A DNA stretch of 64,000 nucleotides from Actinomycetales bacterium (lineage in GTDB: Bacteria; Actinomycetota; Actinomycetes; Actinomycetales; Dermatophilaceae), in contig JADJVX010000018.1 of the NCBI GenBank assembly GCA_016710385.1, forward strand, positions 802,435 through 866,434, given 5' to 3'. Within the stretch, counting starts at the first letter, position 1; each line of letters opens with the position of its first letter. The notes under the pieces were generated by a model. It was not told where the DNA came from. It saw nothing but the letters and a program-made list of their open reading frames with translations, and did not search any database. The position numbers and the translations under genes are program-made. Shown here one piece after another: positions 8,494 through 16,910 of this stretch.

Positions 8494-9849
8494 ATGACCA
8501 AGCAGCTATACGACATCGGTGAGATGCCTCCCCTCGGTGAGGTCCCCGAGCAGATGCACGCCTGGCTGATCCGCCCGGAGCGGTTCGGCCCGCCCATGCA
8601 GGCCTTCCAGCAGGAGATCGTCGACGTCCCCGAGATCGCCGACGACGAGGTGCTCGTCTACGTCATGGCGGCCGGCATCAACTACAACAACGTCTGGGCC
8701 GGCCTCGGCATCCCGGTCGACGTGATCGGCGCACGCAACAAGGGCCACTCGCGCGGCGACTTCGGCGGCGATCCCGCGCCCTTCCACATCGGCGGCAGCG
8801 ATGCTTCCGGCATCGTTTACCGGGTCGGCAAGGACGTCACCAGCGTCAAGGTCGGCGATGAGGTCGTCATGCACTGCGGCCAATGGTCGCGCACCTGCCC
8901 GTGGGTCCAGGCGGGCAAGGACCCGATGTACTCCCCCACCTTCCGGATCTGGGGCTATGAGACCAACTGGGGCAGCTTCGCCCAGTTCACCAAGGTCCAG
9001 GCCCAGCAGTGCATGCCCAAGCCCAAGCACATGACGTGGGAAGAGGCATCTGCTTACACCCTCGTCGCCGCCACGGCATGGCGGATGCTGCACGGCTGGG
9101 GGGAGAACGCCGTCAAGAAGGGTGACGTCGCCCTGATCTGGGGTGGCGCAGGCGGCCTCGGGTCGATGGCGATTCAGATCGTCAAGGCCGCCGGTGGCGT
9201 GCCGATCGCCGTCGTGTCGGGCGAGGACAAGTTCGACTACTGCATGAAGCTCGGCGCCAAGGGCTGCATCAACCGCAACGACTTCGACCACTGGGGGATG
9301 CTTCCGCACTGGAAGGACGACGAGGCCTACGGCACCTGGCTCAAGGGAGCCCGCAAGTTCGGGTCGGCGATCTGGGATGTGCTCGGCGAGCGCGGCGCCC
9401 CGAACATTGTTTTCGAGCACCCCGGCGAGAGCACCATCCCGACCTCGATCTTCGTCTGTGACACCGGCGGCATGGTCGTGGTCTGCGCCGGCACGACGGG
9501 CTTCAACGCCACCGTCGACCTGCGCTACCTCTGGATGCGCCAGAAGCGCCTGCAAGGGTCGCACTTCGCCAACGACGTGCAGTCCAACCAGATGAACGAC
9601 CTAGCCCTCGTCGGCCGACTCGACCCCTGCCTGTCGCGAGCCTTCACCTACGACGAGATTCCGGTCGCGCACGACCTCATGTACCGGAACAAGCACCCAC
9701 ACGGAAACATGGCCGTGCTCGTCGGCGCCACCGACTTCGGCCAGGGGGCGTCAGCGGCAGCGCCGATCGACCTGCCGCACCCGCACCTGCCCGAGGGCGA
9801 CACCCACACGACCCCGCGGATCGAGCCGCCGTCGTTCACCCCCAACTGA
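8494..9849 (+). CDS. ccr: Crotonyl-CoA carboxylase/reductase
   Basis: NADPH-dependent medium-chain reductase that reduces and carboxylates crotonyl-CoA with CO2 to (2S)-ethylmalonyl-CoA, the defining step of the ethylmalonyl-CoA pathway. The 451-residue length is typical. Seen: the catalytic-domain start with MAAGINYNNVWAGLGIP, the insertion region DFGGDPAPFHIGGSDASG, WGYETNWGSFAQF, the Rossmann motif WGGAGGLGSMAIQI near residue 214, and FEHPGESTIPTS. AGAAAGGACG precedes the ATG. The pathway partners thiolase, HBDH, epimerase, MeaA, MeaB and the cobalamin adenosyltransferase are all within 15 kb. Mesaconyl-CoA hydratase, methylsuccinyl-CoA dehydrogenase and malyl-CoA lyase are not in the window. 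In some actinobacteria Ccr instead supplies ethylmalonyl-CoA for polyketides. Confidence 0.96.
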   Translation: MTKQLYDIGEMPPLGEVPEQMHAWLIRPERFGPPMQAFQQEIVDVPEIADDEVLVYVMAAGINYNNVWAGLGIPVDVIGARNKGHSRGDFGGDPAPFHIGGSDASGIVYRVGKDVTSVKVGDEVVMHCGQWSRTCPWVQAGKDPMYSPTFRIWGYETNWGSFAQFTKVQAQQCMPKPKHMTWEEASAYTLVAATAWRMLHGWGENAVKKGDVALIWGGAGGLGSMAIQIVKAAGGVPIAVVSGEDKFDYCMKLGAKGCINRNDFDHWGMLPHWKDDEAYGTWLKGARKFGSAIWDVLGERGAPNIVFEHPGESTIPTSIFVCDTGGMVVVCAGTTGFNATVDLRYLWMRQKRLQGSHFANDVQSNQMNDLALVGRLDPCLSRAFTYDEIPVAHDLMYRNKHPHGNMAVLVGATDFGQGASAAAPIDLPHPHLPEGDTHTTPRIEPPSFTPN

Positions 9850-9880
9850 TCTCCACACCCACCGATCCGTCGGTAGGCCA

Positions 9881-9916
9881 CGGGGGAGCTCCGCCCATTC
9901 GGGTTGAGCTCCCCCG
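9881..9916 (+). terminator. Terminator hairpin after ccr
   Basis: An 11-bp perfect stem, CGGGGGAGCTC (9881-9891) pairing with its complement (9906-9916) around a 14-base loop, begins 31 bases after the ccr stop and 27 bases before the next start. There is no strong T-run after it. Confidence 0.6.
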
Positions 9917-9943
9917 TATGCTGCCCGGGGAGGTGAGGCCCCG

Positions 9944-11194
9944 ATGGCCTGGAACGGCTGGGAACGCTGGGCAGGCTTCCGCGCGCGCCAACGGGCCCGC
10001 GTGACCGAGCACGACCACCTTTCCACCGCTGAGGTGGCCGCAGTGGCCGGGGCCACCACCGGCACCGATCCCGGAGCCGACACGGCATACCAGCCGACGG
10101 CCGAGCCGGGACCCGCCGCGGCCCCGCAGACGCAAACCGTCGGCAGCGCTGCCACCTGGCACACTCAGTCGCCGTTTCGGATCGGGGTGTCGGCGGGCCT
10201 GGGGCTGTTGGCGGCCTACGCCCTGTGGCAGGCCCTCGGAAGCCTGGACACGGTGCTCACTCTCGTCGTGGTGTCAGTGTTTCTCACCCTGGCCCTCAAC
10301 CCGGTCGTCGAGCGGCTCATGCGCGCGGGCATGGGCCGAGCCGGGGCGGTGACCGCGGTCTTCGCGCTGTTGATCGCGGCATTCGGGGTCATTGGGCTCA
10401 TCGTCATGCCGCCGGTCGCCACCCAGAGCACCGAGTTGATGGCGGACTTCCCGGGCATCATCCGGGACCTGCGCGAGCAGCCGCTGATGAAGAACATCGA
10501 TGCGTCCTACCACGTCCTGGACAAGGCGGCCGAGGAGATCAACCGTCGCCTGGCCGACGGCGCCTTCATGTCGCAGGTCTTCGGGGGCGTCCTTGGTGCC
10601 GGGATGGCCGTGCTCTCGGGCATTGTCTCGGTCTTCACCGTGCTCGTCCTCACGCTCTACTTCCTATCCTCGCTCCCGAGCATCAAGCGGGCGGCCTACG
10701 CCATGGTGCCCGCCACGCGGCGCGCCCGAGTCGCCACCCTTGCCGAGGAAATCATGCGACGCGTCGGGTCGTATGCCATCGGTCAGATGCTCGTGGCCAC
10801 CATCAACGCCTGTTGCTCCTACGTCATGATGAAGATCGTCGGCATACCGTATGCCGCGGTGCTGGCGGTCGTTGTCGGCCTGCTCGGGCTCATCCCCATG
10901 GTCGGTGCCACGATGGGCGCTCTCGTCGTCGCCCTCGTCGCGTTGTTCGGCGACCCGGTGCGTGCGGTCATCGCACTGACCTACTTCCTGATCTATCAGC
11001 AGGTCGAAAACTACTTCATCTCGCCGCGCATCATGCAGCGCACCGTCAGCGTGCCGGGCGCCGTGACGATCATTGCGGCCATGGTCGGCGGAGCGCTCGC
11101 CGGAGTTCTCGGAGCACTGTTGGCCATCCCTATCGCCGCGGGACTGTTGCTGCTCTACGAAGAGGTGCTGGTCCCCCGACAAGCGGCCCGGTGA
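9944..11194 (+). CDS. AI-2E family transporter (PerM/YdiK type membrane protein)
   Basis: 416-residue inner-membrane protein. After a polar N-terminus of about 75 residues, two adjacent helices (about 82-118) end with the family block FLTLALNPVVERL. A helix (VFALLIAAFGVIGLIV) comes next, then an amphipathic soluble part (about 145-215) and a C-terminal bundle with YFLIYQQVENYFISPRIM, which is the family signature, followed by VPGAVTIIAAMVGGAL. Members have been linked to autoinducer-2 export, Na+/H+ antiport or osmotic stress, and the substrate cannot be read from sequence. The start is set by GGGAGGTGAGG eight bases before the ATG. The acidic and proline-rich N-terminal tail is longer than in many homologues. 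Confidence 0.88.
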   Translation: MAWNGWERWAGFRARQRARVTEHDHLSTAEVAAVAGATTGTDPGADTAYQPTAEPGPAAAPQTQTVGSAATWHTQSPFRIGVSAGLGLLAAYALWQALGSLDTVLTLVVVSVFLTLALNPVVERLMRAGMGRAGAVTAVFALLIAAFGVIGLIVMPPVATQSTELMADFPGIIRDLREQPLMKNIDASYHVLDKAAEEINRRLADGAFMSQVFGGVLGAGMAVLSGIVSVFTVLVLTLYFLSSLPSIKRAAYAMVPATRRARVATLAEEIMRRVGSYAIGQMLVATINACCSYVMMKIVGIPYAAVLAVVVGLLGLIPMVGATMGALVVALVALFGDPVRAVIALTYFLIYQQVENYFISPRIMQRTVSVPGAVTIIAAMVGGALAGVLGALLAIPIAAGLLLLYEEVLVPRQAAR

Positions 11195-11264
11195 GACTAC
11201 GTCTCCCCGGGACCGGCCGCACCCGGTGTGGCGCGGCTCGGGGTCGATCTCAGGGGCGACCCGC

Positions 11265-11846
11265 ATGGCCAACACCCTGCCCATCGGCGACACTGCAGCA
11301 GTGAGCGACACGACTCCGCAAGACTCCCCGGTCTGGCCTCCCGCGTCCGGCCTCCCCCCGCAGGACCAGCCCGCAGCGGCTCAGCCTGCCACCACTGCCC
11401 CGCCGAACCCTCCGCGCCCCACCGTGCCACCCACCCGGTGGGGCATTCTCGGTGACGTCAAGCGGGGCCAAGGGTGGGTCCTCGCCGAACGTGAAGTCGT
11501 CAATCTCGTCATGGGCAACGCCCGGCTCGACCTGCGCGCCGCGACCCTGTCCGCGCCTGAGACGACCATCGTCATCCAAGGGATGATGTGCGACGCGAAG
11601 ATCATCGTCCCGGACACCTGGCGAGTCGAATGCGACGGGACGGCGATCATGGGCGAGTTCGAGGTGAAGTCCGATGCTCCCGCGGCGCCAATGCCCACCG
11701 GTGGGCCTGTGGTCCGGGTGCGCGGCGGGGTGTTCATGGGCAATGTCAAGATGTACCGCACCCCAGCTCCGGTCGGTGAAGGTGGCTTCGCCGTCGACGG
11801 AATCGCCGGGTGGAAGGCACGGCGTCGCCGTCGCACGGAAGGCTGA
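11265..11846 (+). CDS. Small LiaF-C/DUF2154-like beta-repeat protein
   Basis: 193 residues. The first 60 are Pro/Ala/Thr-rich and probably disordered. The rest (ILGDVKRGQGW ... VVRVRGGVFMGNVKMYR) reads as short beta-strands with the recurring pattern G-(D/N)-V and hydrophobic-x-hydrophobic. This resembles the C-terminal domain of LiaF-like cell-wall stress proteins often annotated as cell wall-active antibiotics response proteins. No membrane helix is seen, so it would be cytoplasmic, perhaps sensing at the membrane through partners. It follows the AI-2E gene after 70 bases, and AGGGGC lies at a suitable distance before the ATG. An in-frame GTG at 11301 is an alternative start. The function is unknown and the domain call tentative. 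Confidence 0.62.
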   Translation: MANTLPIGDTAAVSDTTPQDSPVWPPASGLPPQDQPAAAQPATTAPPNPPRPTVPPTRWGILGDVKRGQGWVLAEREVVNLVMGNARLDLRAATLSAPETTIVIQGMMCDAKIIVPDTWRVECDGTAIMGEFEVKSDAPAAPMPTGGPVVRVRGGVFMGNVKMYRTPAPVGEGGFAVDGIAGWKARRRRRTEG

Positions 11847-11923
11847 TGTCGAACCCGCCACACTGGCCTCCGGTGCCGTGGACGGTATGCCGTGACCCTC
11901 GCCTGACCTGCAAAGATGTCGGT

Positions 11924-13792
11924 ATGACCGACGATGTCGAGCTGAGCGAGATCCGGGACTTCCTCGCCGGCGAGCACCCCTTCGACGACCTCCCGGCCGC
12001 TGTCCTGGACGCCCTGCCCGGCAAGCTCCGCGTCGAGTACTTCCGCCGTGGCACCCGGATCATCCACGTCGGCAAGGACAACAACTCGCTCTACATCGTG
12101 CGCTCTGGCGCCGTCGAGCTGCAGGATTCCGACGGCGGCTTCATGGACCGCGGTGAGGTCGGCAGCAGCTTCGGTTCCTACACCCTGGTCAACGGCAACC
12201 CGGCGACCTTCTCGACGATCGCGATCGAGGACACCCTGTGCCTGGTCATGCCCAAGGCCGTCTTCGACGCGTTGGCGTCCGAGCATGGGTCGTTCGCCAC
12301 GTATTTCGACCTGCAACGCGCGAGCCGCATGCGGGGCGCGGTGGCGTCGCTGCAGATGACCTCCACCGGGGGTGCGATCCTCAAGACAAAAGTGACCGAC
12401 CTCATCTCGCGTCCGGCGGTCACTGCTGCCACGACGGCGACAATCCGCGAGGCCGCCGAGATCATGAGCCGGGGCAAGGTTTCCTCGCTGCTCATCGTCG
12501 AGGACGGCAACCTCGTGGGCATCGTCACCGACCGTGATCTGCGCAATCGTGTCGTCGCCACCGGCAGGTCGAGGTCCGATCTGGTGACCTCGATCATGAC
12601 CCCCGACCCCGTCACCGGCTCGGATCATGCGCTGGCGTTCGAGGTCCTCATGGAGATGCTCGCGCGCAATATCCATCACCTGCCGATCCTCAGCGAGGTC
12701 GCTCCGGTTGGGATCATCACGACGACCGACCTCATGCGCCTGGAGCAGGCCAACCCGGTCTTCCTCGTCGGTGACATCGTCAAACAGACCGATGTCGCGG
12801 GTGTGGCGGCGGTCTCGGGCCGGCTGGCCGCCATCGTCGAACACCTCGTCACCCAGGACGCCTCCGCGGATGACATCGGACGCATCGTCACCGCGGTCGG
12901 CGACGCCGTGGAGCGCCGCTTGGTCGGTCTGGCCGAGGAGAAGCTCGGCCCCCCGCCGGTGCCCTATTGCTGGGTCTCCCTCGGCTCGAGGGCCCGCCAG
13001 GAGCAGGCGCTGGCAGCTGACCAGGACAACGCCATCATCCTGAGCAACGACGCGACACCACACCACGCCGCCTACTTCGAGGCGCTGGCCCAAGAGGTCA
13101 CCGCGGGATTGGTCGAGTGCGGCTACCCGCTGTGTCCGGGCGAGGTCATGGCGACCAACCCCCGCTGGCGGGTCACGCTCGCCCAGTGGCGTCAGGAGTT
13201 CGCCACGTGGATTACCGCGCCGGTGCCCGATGCGATCCTGCGGGCGAGCATCTTTTTCGACATGCGCCCGATCTACGGAGAGGCCAAGCTCTTCCGCAAG
13301 CTGCAGAAGTCGATCGTCAAGAGCACCCCGGAGGCCAACCGGTTCCAGGCCCACCTGGCCAAGCGTGCCTGCGAGAACGAACCCCCACTCGGCTTCTTCA
13401 AGGGATTCGTCCTGGAGAAGGCCGGCGACCACAAGGACACCCTCGATATCAAGCGGGGCGGCATCGGCGCGGTGGTCGAGATCGCCCGGGTGCTCGCCCT
13501 GTCGATCGGGTCTCGAGAGGTCAACACTCAGGCCCGGATCCGCGCGGCCGTCGCCGCCGGAACCTTGAGTGCCGAGCGTGGCGGTGACCTGCGGGATGCT
13601 TTCGAGTTCATCTCCTATGTCCGGGTGCGTCACCAGGCGGCACAGGTTCGCGCCGGACGCAAGACCGACAACTTCGTCCGCCCTGCCGAACTCAGCACCT
13701 TCGACAAGCGCAACCTGCGCGAGGCTTTCGCCATCGTCCGCTCGGCGCAGAGTTCCCTCGCTCATCGTTACCCGTCGACCTACATCTCCTGA
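11924..13792 (+). CDS. cNMP-binding / CBS / DUF294 nucleotidyltransferase-like regulator
   Basis: 622-residue multidomain cytoplasmic protein. Residues about 10-130 form a cyclic-nucleotide-binding fold (RRGTRIIHVGKDNNSLYIVRSGAV). Two CBS domains follow (about 155-275: SRGKVSSLLIVEDGNLVGIVTDRDL and ARNIHHLPILSEVAPVGIITTTDL). A DUF294 nucleotidyltransferase-like domain comes next with WVSLGSRARQEQALAADQDN, matching the GSxxRxE...DxD pattern, and then a C-terminal helical domain (DUF294_C) from about 475. Adenine-nucleotide sensing by CBS and nucleotidyl transfer are family-level expectations; the target is unknown. The gene is followed after 31 bases by a DnaQ-like exonuclease, a pairing seen in other bacteria. 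The start at 11924 was chosen because conserved sequence begins there. Confidence 0.88.
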   Translation: MTDDVELSEIRDFLAGEHPFDDLPAAVLDALPGKLRVEYFRRGTRIIHVGKDNNSLYIVRSGAVELQDSDGGFMDRGEVGSSFGSYTLVNGNPATFSTIAIEDTLCLVMPKAVFDALASEHGSFATYFDLQRASRMRGAVASLQMTSTGGAILKTKVTDLISRPAVTAATTATIREAAEIMSRGKVSSLLIVEDGNLVGIVTDRDLRNRVVATGRSRSDLVTSIMTPDPVTGSDHALAFEVLMEMLARNIHHLPILSEVAPVGIITTTDLMRLEQANPVFLVGDIVKQTDVAGVAAVSGRLAAIVEHLVTQDASADDIGRIVTAVGDAVERRLVGLAEEKLGPPPVPYCWVSLGSRARQEQALAADQDNAIILSNDATPHHAAYFEALAQEVTAGLVECGYPLCPGEVMATNPRWRVTLAQWRQEFATWITAPVPDAILRASIFFDMRPIYGEAKLFRKLQKSIVKSTPEANRFQAHLAKRACENEPPLGFFKGFVLEKAGDHKDTLDIKRGGIGAVVEIARVLALSIGSREVNTQARIRAAVAAGTLSAERGGDLRDAFEFISYVRVRHQAAQVRAGRKTDNFVRPAELSTFDKRNLREAFAIVRSAQSSLAHRYPSTYIS

Positions 13793-13823
13793 CAGATCTG
13801 CGCCCAGCTGACACACTCCCACC

Positions 13824-14528
13824 GTGTCGTTCGGGTCCTTCGGGTTCTTCGGTCGCGTCGCCTCGGCCGATTCCCGCCGCCGCAAGGCGCTGCGGTCGGT
13901 GCCAGACGGGCCGTTGCACGATTACCTCCGCACACCGCTGCCCGATCCGGGCACCGATGTCGCCGAGTTGCGGCTGCTGGCGATGGACCTGGAGACCACC
14001 GGGCTGCACCCTCGCCACGACAGCGTGCTCTCCATCGGTTTCGTGCCCATCGACGGCCTGTCCATCGACTTGTCCGGGGCACGGCGCTTCGTCATCAACG
14101 CCGGCGTCGAGGTCGGTCAGAGCGCGACGATCCACGGGCTCACCGACGACCGCATCGCCGAGGGCCAGCGCCTCGACGAGGTGCTGCCCGAGGTGCTGGC
14201 GGCGCTGTCGGGCCGGGTGCTGCTGGCCCACTACACCGACATCGAGGAGCGATTCATCTCAGCCGCCTGTGAGCGGGTCTACGGCTCCCGTATGCCGGTT
14301 GCCCGGATCGACACCCTCGAGTTGCACCGCCGACTCATCGTCGGGTGGGGCGAGTCCCCCATGCGACTGTCGCTGCGGCTTTGGAACGCTCGGACCCGAT
14401 ACGGCCTGCCGGTCTACCGGGCCCACGAGGCACTCGTCGACGCCCTCGCCTGCGCCGAGCTCTACCTCGCGCAGGTGGCCGAGATGCGCAGCCACGGCCC
14501 GGTGACCTTCAAGCGCCTGCAGTCCTAG
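13824..14528 (+). CDS. DnaQ-like 3'-5' exonuclease domain protein
   Basis: 234-residue DEDDh-family nuclease. Exo I is LLAMDLETTGLHP (about residue 52), Exo II lies around HGLTDDRI and HYTDIEERF, and Exo III is AHEALVDALACAELY, with the His five residues before the Asp. The metal-binding acidic residues are therefore present. It is the size of stand-alone epsilon-like exonucleases rather than a polymerase subunit. It sits directly behind the cNMP/CBS/DUF294 protein and is probably co-transcribed, suggesting a nucleotide-controlled RNA or DNA trimming role (inferred). The start is a GTG, with no clear ribosome site, 31 bases after the upstream stop. It is convergent with the small zinc-finger gene on the other strand. 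Confidence 0.85.
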   Translation: MSFGSFGFFGRVASADSRRRKALRSVPDGPLHDYLRTPLPDPGTDVAELRLLAMDLETTGLHPRHDSVLSIGFVPIDGLSIDLSGARRFVINAGVEVGQSATIHGLTDDRIAEGQRLDEVLPEVLAALSGRVLLAHYTDIEERFISAACERVYGSRMPVARIDTLELHRRLIVGWGESPMRLSLRLWNARTRYGLPVYRAHEALVDALACAELYLAQVAEMRSHGPVTFKRLQS

Positions 14529-14543
14529 GCCCGACAGGGTCGC

Positions 14544-14843
14544 CTATCGGTAAGACCCTGTCGGAGGACGAGTATGCCGGTTGCTCCAGCACCCGGAGTG
14601 CCAGTGCCGGCGACTGTCGAGGCCGCCGACGCCATCGGCGGGCCACACCACGACATGGGGCAGCCCAGCCCCGAGCTCCTGCTGACAGCCTGGGCAGCGA
14701 TACGAGCGGGTCGCGCCCGCCCCGGTGACCTGGCGCACGAACCACTCCCCACCGGCATACCGAGCCCGAGCCGGTAAGCCGCCCGAGACCCGCCCCAGAT
14801 CCACTGGTGCCTCGTCGCGGCGGCGGCGGTTGGCACGGGGCAT
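14544..14843 (-). CDS. Small actinobacterial protein with CxxC...HWHxxCW zinc-binding pattern
   Basis: 99 residues, very basic at the start (MPRANRRRRDE). A core follows with YRCPGCQQEL and RRHWHSGCW, so two Cys plus His/Cys ligands for one zinc can be proposed. Proteins with this layout, often ending in a short Arg/Gly-rich tail, occur in many actinobacteria and are usually annotated as hypothetical or, without support, as ATP/GTP-binding; the role is unknown. A GACAAT hexamer ends seven bases before the ATG, so it may be read from a leaderless transcript. It is convergent with the exonuclease gene (15-base gap). I am confident it is a gene and not confident about function. Confidence 0.72.
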   Translation of the reverse strand: MPRANRRRRDEAPVDLGRVSGGLPARARYAGGEWFVRQVTGAGATRSYRCPGCQQELGAGLPHVVVWPADGVGGLDSRRHWHSGCWSNRHTRPPTGSYR

Positions 14844-14903
14844 ACCGGCGATTGTCCCAGAGCCGCCCCGACGCGTCGGCCCGGCCTTACTCCCCCCGAA
14901 CGC

Positions 14904-14939
14904 GCCGAATCCCCGGAGGATCGGCTCCGGGGATTCGGC
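14904..14939 (-). terminator. Terminator hairpin of the HBDH gene
   Basis: A 14-bp perfect stem (GCCGAATCCCCGGA and its complement) around an 8-base loop lies 40 bases downstream of the 3-hydroxybutyryl-CoA dehydrogenase stop on the minus strand. Confidence 0.7.
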
Positions 14940-14978
14940 GAGCAGCGCGAGTGCGCTGCCTGCGCAGCCCAGCAGGGG

Positions 14979-16754
14979 TCAGTAAGTGCGGAACCCCCGC
15001 TTGGTCTTACGGCCGAGGTAGCCGGCAGTGACCATGTGTTCCAGCAGCGGAGCGGGCGCGAAACCAGGCTCGCGGAACTCCATGTAGAGCTCACGCTGGA
15101 TGGCCAGCGACACATCCAGGCCGACGACATCGAGCAACTCGAAGGGCCCCATGGGGTAGCCACAGCCGGCCTTCATCGCCGTGTCGATCTCGTCGGCGGT
15201 GGCGTAATGCGCCTCGAGCATCCGGATCGCGTCGTTGAGGTACGGGAAGAGCAGCGCGTTGACGATAAAGCCGGAGCGGTCACCGCACTGGACCGGCACC
15301 TTGCCCACCTTGCGGGATAGGGCCACCGTGGTCGCGACCACGGCCGGGTCGGTGGCCACCGTGTGGACCACCTCGACCAGCTTCATGATCTGCGCCGGGT
15401 TGAAGAAGTGCATGCCGATGACATCGCCCGGTCGGCTGGTGACATTGGCGCACTGGATGATCGGCAGGGACGAGGTCGTCGTCGCGAGGATCGCGCCCGG
15501 CTTGCAGATCCGGTCGAGATCGCGGAAGAGCTCCTGCTTGATCGCCAGGTCCTCGGCGATCGCCTCGACGACGATGTCGACGTCCTTGAGGTCCTCGCGG
15601 GTGGTCGAGCCGGTGAGCTTGGCCAGGACCGCGTCGGCAGCCTCCTGGGTGAGGCGGCCGCGTTCGATCATCCGGGCCTGACCCTTGGTGATCGAGGCAA
15701 GCACCCCGTCGACCTTGTCCTGGCCGCGCGCGACGTAGACGACGTCGTACCCGGCCTTGGCGAATACTTCGATGATGCCGGTGGCCATGGTGCCCGAGCC
15801 GACGACGCCGACCTTGGTGATCTTGGCCAGACCGGCGTCCTCGCTCGCCTCGGTGGAAGGCGTCTGAGCATCGGGCACGACCTGGGAGGACCCGGCCGAG
15901 GCGTAGGTGTAGAACCCGCGGCCGCTCTTGCGGCCCTTGAGCCCGGCGTTGACCATCTGCTTGATGATCGGGCTCGGGGCGTGCAGCCGGTCGCGGCCCT
16001 GGTGATACATCGTGTCGAGGATCTCGTATGCCGTGTCCAGCCCGATGAGGTCCATGAGCGCGAGCGGCCCCATCGGCAGGCCACACCCGAAGCGCATCGC
16101 TGCGTCGAGGTCCTCACGGGTGGCGTACTTCTGCTCATACATCGACACGGCGTGGTTGAGATAGCCGAACAGCAGCGCGTTGGCGATGAAGCCGGCCTTG
16201 TCGCCCACGACCACGGGCTTCTTCTCCAGCCGCTCGGCCAGGGCCTTGACGTCGGAGAACACATCGTCAGCAGTGACGACGGTGCGGATGACCTCGACGA
16301 ACTGCTGCACGGTGGCCGGGTTGAAGAAGTGCATTCCGACGACGCGCGAGGGCTTCTTGGTCGCGACGGCGATCTCGGTCACAGACAGGGACGAGGTGTT
16401 CGTCGCGAGGACAGCCTCCTCGCCGACTACCGCATCGAGCGCAGCGAAGATCTGCTTCTTGAGCGGCAATTGCTCGGGCACCGCCTCGACGACGAGCTGG
16501 CAGGCGGCCAGTTGCCCCAGGTCGGTTGCATAGCTGACCCGGCCATGCAGGGCTGCGGCGTCCTCCGGTGAGAGCTTGCCGCGTGACACGGCGCGGTCGG
16601 TGGACTTGGCCAACACCCCTTTGCCGCGGTCGAGGGCCGCCTCGTCGACCTCGACTGCGATGACGTCGATGCCGTTGCGGGCAAAGACCTCGACGATGCC
16701 GGCACCCATGGTGCCGAGCCCGATGACGCCTACCGTGCTGAAATCGCGTGCCAT
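14979..16754 (-). CDS. Tandem-duplicated 3-hydroxyacyl-CoA (3-hydroxybutyryl-CoA) dehydrogenase
   Basis: 591 residues made of two complete copies of the roughly 285-residue HBDH unit. Each has a Rossmann NAD(P) motif (VGVIGLGTMGAGI near 8; VGVVGSGTMATGI near 313), the catalytic His in GMHFFNPA, the Asn in GFIANALLF / GFIVNALLF, and the C-terminal dimer domain with PMGPLALMDLIGLD / PMGPFELLDVVGLD. The second copy has TTTSS where the first has TNTSS. The enzyme interconverts acetoacetyl-CoA and 3-hydroxybutyryl-CoA; with the thiolase and Ccr it would feed the ethylmalonyl-CoA pathway. Fused double HBDH proteins are known in actinobacteria. It is monocistronic, with a clear terminator. Confidence 0.93.
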   Translation of the reverse strand: MARDFSTVGVIGLGTMGAGIVEVFARNGIDVIAVEVDEAALDRGKGVLAKSTDRAVSRGKLSPEDAAALHGRVSYATDLGQLAACQLVVEAVPEQLPLKKQIFAALDAVVGEEAVLATNTSSLSVTEIAVATKKPSRVVGMHFFNPATVQQFVEVIRTVVTADDVFSDVKALAERLEKKPVVVGDKAGFIANALLFGYLNHAVSMYEQKYATREDLDAAMRFGCGLPMGPLALMDLIGLDTAYEILDTMYHQGRDRLHAPSPIIKQMVNAGLKGRKSGRGFYTYASAGSSQVVPDAQTPSTEASEDAGLAKITKVGVVGSGTMATGIIEVFAKAGYDVVYVARGQDKVDGVLASITKGQARMIERGRLTQEAADAVLAKLTGSTTREDLKDVDIVVEAIAEDLAIKQELFRDLDRICKPGAILATTTSSLPIIQCANVTSRPGDVIGMHFFNPAQIMKLVEVVHTVATDPAVVATTVALSRKVGKVPVQCGDRSGFIVNALLFPYLNDAIRMLEAHYATADEIDTAMKAGCGYPMGPFELLDVVGLDVSLAIQRELYMEFREPGFAPAPLLEHMVTAGYLGRKTKRGFRTY

Positions 16755-16850
16755 TCCTGGAGTCTCGCAGACCTGCCGGGGGCGCGCATGGGGCCGGAGT
16801 CACCCGTCATTGCGATGGTCGTCACACCGGCCGAGCCCTCCGTTACAGGC

Positions 16851-16889
16851 CCCTGCCCCGTATGCCGTGCGACGGCATACGGGGCAGGG
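16851..16889 (-). terminator. 18-bp stem terminator after the DUF47 gene, built from the GTATGCC word
   Basis: Perfect 18-bp stem with a 3-base loop; each arm contains GTATGCCGT or its complement. It lies 22 bases past the stop of the DUF47 gene (minus strand), at the end of the pit-DUF47 pair. Confidence 0.75.
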
Positions 16890-16910
16890 AAGGACGGTGC
16901 GAGCCGCGGC

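Noticed and set aside
11381..13885. Very long open frame (834 codons) antisense to the cNMP/CBS/DUF294 gene
   Set aside because: High-GC antisense artefact: the composition is Arg/Asp/Gly/His-rich without any recognisable domain, while the plus-strand frame has clear domains.
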